From NCBI GenBank assembly GCA_027083655.1, contig JALWNS010000110.1, positions 1 through 7,119 on the forward strand: 7,119 nucleotides of DNA, in the 5' to 3' direction. This document shows positions 5,654-7,119 of the stretch, one piece after another. Source of the stretch: Bacteroidales bacterium (GTDB lineage Bacteria; Bacteroidota; Bacteroidia; Bacteroidales; S143-33). The notes beneath the pieces were generated by a model. It did no database searches. It had not been told where the DNA came from and saw nothing but the letters and a program-made list of their open reading frames with translations. Each line of letters starts with the position of its first letter. Within the stretch, counting starts at the first letter, position 1. A program made the position numbers and the translations under genes.

Positions 5654-7119
5654 TTAGCGCTTCCTTTGGCCGTGTTTCCATACCTCTGTGGAGATGAGGT
5701 TGCCTTGTTTATCATAGAATTTCCATTTGCCATGTTTCTTGCCATTGGAATATTTGCCTTCGGCTTTTATCTGGCCACTGCTGTAATAGAAAGTAGCTTT
5801 CCCATCACGAAGCCCATTGTGATATTCGATTTTTGCCTTTATCTGTCCATTTTCATAATATTGGATAAGTATGCCATCGACAAGGTCATCTTTTATGTAA
5901 AACTCTGCTAGCTTAGAATTAGCACTATTATCATAGAAAATCTGTACCAGGCCATTGAGTTTTCCGTCCATGTCAAACATTTGTGTCATTTTCAGGTTTC
6001 CGTCCGGATAAAAAATTCTCCATTGCCCAAAAGGATGACCGTTTTTTATTTCTCCTTGCATGAATATTTGTCCATTGTCATAATAAACAATGCGCGTGCC
6101 GTCGTTAAAAACAGTATCTCCCAGGTCAATTTTGAATTTCATGCTGTCAATATCCTGCAGGAGGCGGTCAACCTGGGTTTGTTTCTCCATCTGGTGGAGG
6201 ATAATATCAAGTGAAGCATGAGGATCGTATATGGATGCAATATTGATTTTCATCAAGTCCTTTTCAGCGGTCAATTGCAGAGCTATCTGGCTAAAGCCTG
6301 TTATGAGATCTTTGTTTTTGATTAACTCCCGGCGGTCTTTCTCTGTAGTAAAGAATAGAAGATTCTTGAACAACAAAGGTGTGTTGATATAAGCAAAGAA
6401 TGTATTTTTCCTGTTAAAGTTATCAAGAAAGTCAATGAATTTGTCATTGGCATTAAGTGTGTATCCGGCCAGGTAGTCGTCTATTACTTTTTCCAGTGTC
6501 TGGGGTGAATTGCTAAAAACAACGTAATTGCCCATTATGGTGAAATAAGGTTTTTCTATATCTGCAAACAACCGTCCGAAAAACATACGGAAGAAACCAT
6601 TAATCTTTAGCAAAGAGATGGTATAGCCACGGTAATTTATTTCTTTGAATTTCAGGGGACTTATGCGGCTAATTTTTTTTGTAAGAAGATCCAGTTTTTC
6701 TTTTGCATCAATAGGGTTTGGCGTGTGAACGGTGATAACAATGTCTTCGGCACGCTTGCCATATTCGGGCGAAAGCTTGTACACGGCTATTTCATTTCCT
6801 ATCCAGGAGAAAATATCTTTTTCTATGTCTATGCCCGAGATGTTGCGTAATACATTGATTGATTTTTCTATTTCGTATGCCTGGCGGGGCTCTTCTTTTT
6901 GGAAAGCTTGCATGAAATTTTGGTAAAATTCGGTGTAGTCAGAGAAATTGAGTGCAACCATTGCTGCCGTCTGGTCTGAGAGGATCTGGTAGATATTTAA
7001 TATAGCTGGACGACTAAGGGAGAGAGCTTTAAAATAACTATTGCTAGTGTCTATGGATGCTATGCCTTTGAGGGACAGTTTATTGTCTATGATATTAAGG
7101 TCTAAAATGGCATATCCAA
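5654..7119 (-). CDS. DUF3352-like protein with C-terminal YwqK/MORN_2 repeats (N-terminus beyond window)
   Basis: The frame ends at TAA (5656-5654) and is open to the right edge, giving 487 complete visible codons. The ATG at 6961 is internal: the 52 codons before it read on as protein of the same type (LDLNIIDNKLSLKGIASID, then RPAILNIYQILSDQTAAMVA). The segment of about 7117-6150 resembles DUF3352 proteins of Bacteroidota: a strand pair with LKG, a 'bottleneck' phrase ILSDQTAAMVALNFSDYTEF, then IGNEIAVYKL, GYTISLLKINGFFRMFFGRL, YFTIMGNYVVFSNSPQTLEK and NTFFAYINTPLLF. The C-terminal part (6097-5666) is six YwqK-type repeats. The function is unknown. Family members are commonly exported or membrane-anchored, but the N-terminus needed to see a signal is missing. 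The name 'YwqK antitoxin' used for the repeat in databases should not be read as a toxin-antitoxin role here; no toxin gene is visible. A terminator follows, so the gene probably ends its transcription unit. Confidence 0.85.
   Translation of the reverse strand, partial: GYAILDLNIIDNKLSLKGIASIDTSNSYFKALSLSRPAILNIYQILSDQTAAMVALNFSDYTEFYQNFMQAFQKEEPRQAYEIEKSINVLRNISGIDIEKDIFSWIGNEIAVYKLSPEYGKRAEDIVITVHTPNPIDAKEKLDLLTKKISRISPLKFKEINYRGYTISLLKINGFFRMFFGRLFADIEKPYFTIMGNYVVFSNSPQTLEKVIDDYLAGYTLNANDKFIDFLDNFNRKNTFFAYINTPLLFKNLLFFTTEKDRRELIKNKDLITGFSQIALQLTAEKDLMKINIASIYDPHASLDIILHQMEKQTQVDRLLQDIDSMKFKIDLGDTVFNDGTRIVYYDNGQIFMQGEIKNGHPFGQWRIFYPDGNLKMTQMFDMDGKLNGLVQIFYDNSANSKLAEFYIKDDLVDGILIQYYENGQIKAKIEYHNGLRDGKATFYYSSGQIKAEGKYSNGKKHGKWKFYDKQGNLISTEVWKHGQRKR
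5666..6097 (-). repeat. Six YwqK/MORN_2-type repeats of about 24 codons
   Basis: The C-terminal 144 residues or so split into six units with consensus x-x-x-Y-Y-x-N-G-Q-I-K-x-x-x-x-Y-x-N-G-x-x-x-G. The units begin TRIVYYDNGQI, QWRIFYPDGNL, LVQIFYDNSANS, ILIQYYENGQI, KATFYYSSGQI and KWKFYDKQGNL. The third unit lacks the G of NG and carries a two-residue longer turn. The last ends with KHGQRKR, a basic tail of the protein. These repeats form a beta-hairpin ladder in MORN-like proteins and usually mediate binding to proteins or lipids. Confidence 0.85.

Noticed and set aside
5666..6097. Toxin-antitoxin system suggested by the YwqK name
   Set aside because: The repeat is widespread in proteins without any toxin partner, and no toxin-like gene is in the window.
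5666..6926. Plus-strand ORFs of 64-81 codons opposite the DUF3352-YwqK gene
   Set aside because: They are antisense to a frame with recognisable repeats and domain motifs, and they show no own features.
1..7119. tRNA, rRNA, CRISPR array, insertion sequence or attachment site
   Set aside because: No cloverleaf, no regularly spaced identical repeats, no transposase frame and no terminal inverted repeats were seen; nearly all bases belong to two coding frames.

Overview
The window holds two genes, both on the minus strand and both cut by a window edge. They are separated by a 167-base, very AT-rich gap (5487-5653). The best guess for the host is a member of the Bacteroidota (Cytophagales, Flavobacteriia or Bacteroidales type). 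The clues are a giant modular secreted protein of the kind exported by the type IX secretion system (T9SS), a YwqK/MORN-like repeat protein with a DUF3352-like region, an A-rich leader without a Shine-Dalgarno sequence, and a TAnnTTTG-type promoter element. The genus cannot be told from this sequence.

Positions 1-5486 (minus strand) are one uninterrupted reading frame of 1828 codons that runs off the left edge. It encodes a Sec signal peptide and a conserved N-terminal region. These are followed by a large Asp-box (BNR/sortilin/GH74-like) beta-propeller, a CARDB-like Ig domain, a MAM-like jelly roll, a fibronectin III-like domain and an IPT/TIG domain. Next comes a right-handed parallel beta-helix interrupted by a second jelly roll, and finally the beginning of a Trp-rich repeat module. 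The C-terminus lies outside the window; a T9SS sorting domain is expected there but is not seen.

Positions 5487-5653 hold a candidate promoter for the giant gene and a clear rho-independent terminator for the gene before it. The two genes are therefore probably separate transcription units despite lying head to tail.

Positions 5654-7119 (minus strand) are the 3' part of a second gene. Its frame stays open to the right edge, so the ATG at 6961 is internal. The product joins a DUF3352-like region to six YwqK/MORN_2-type repeats at its C-terminus.

Nothing in the window ties the two genes into one pathway. No RNA genes, mobile elements, CRISPR arrays or defence genes were seen. The most noteworthy points are the domain-within-domain architecture of the giant protein and the DUF3352-YwqK fusion; neither amounts to a demonstrated new system.
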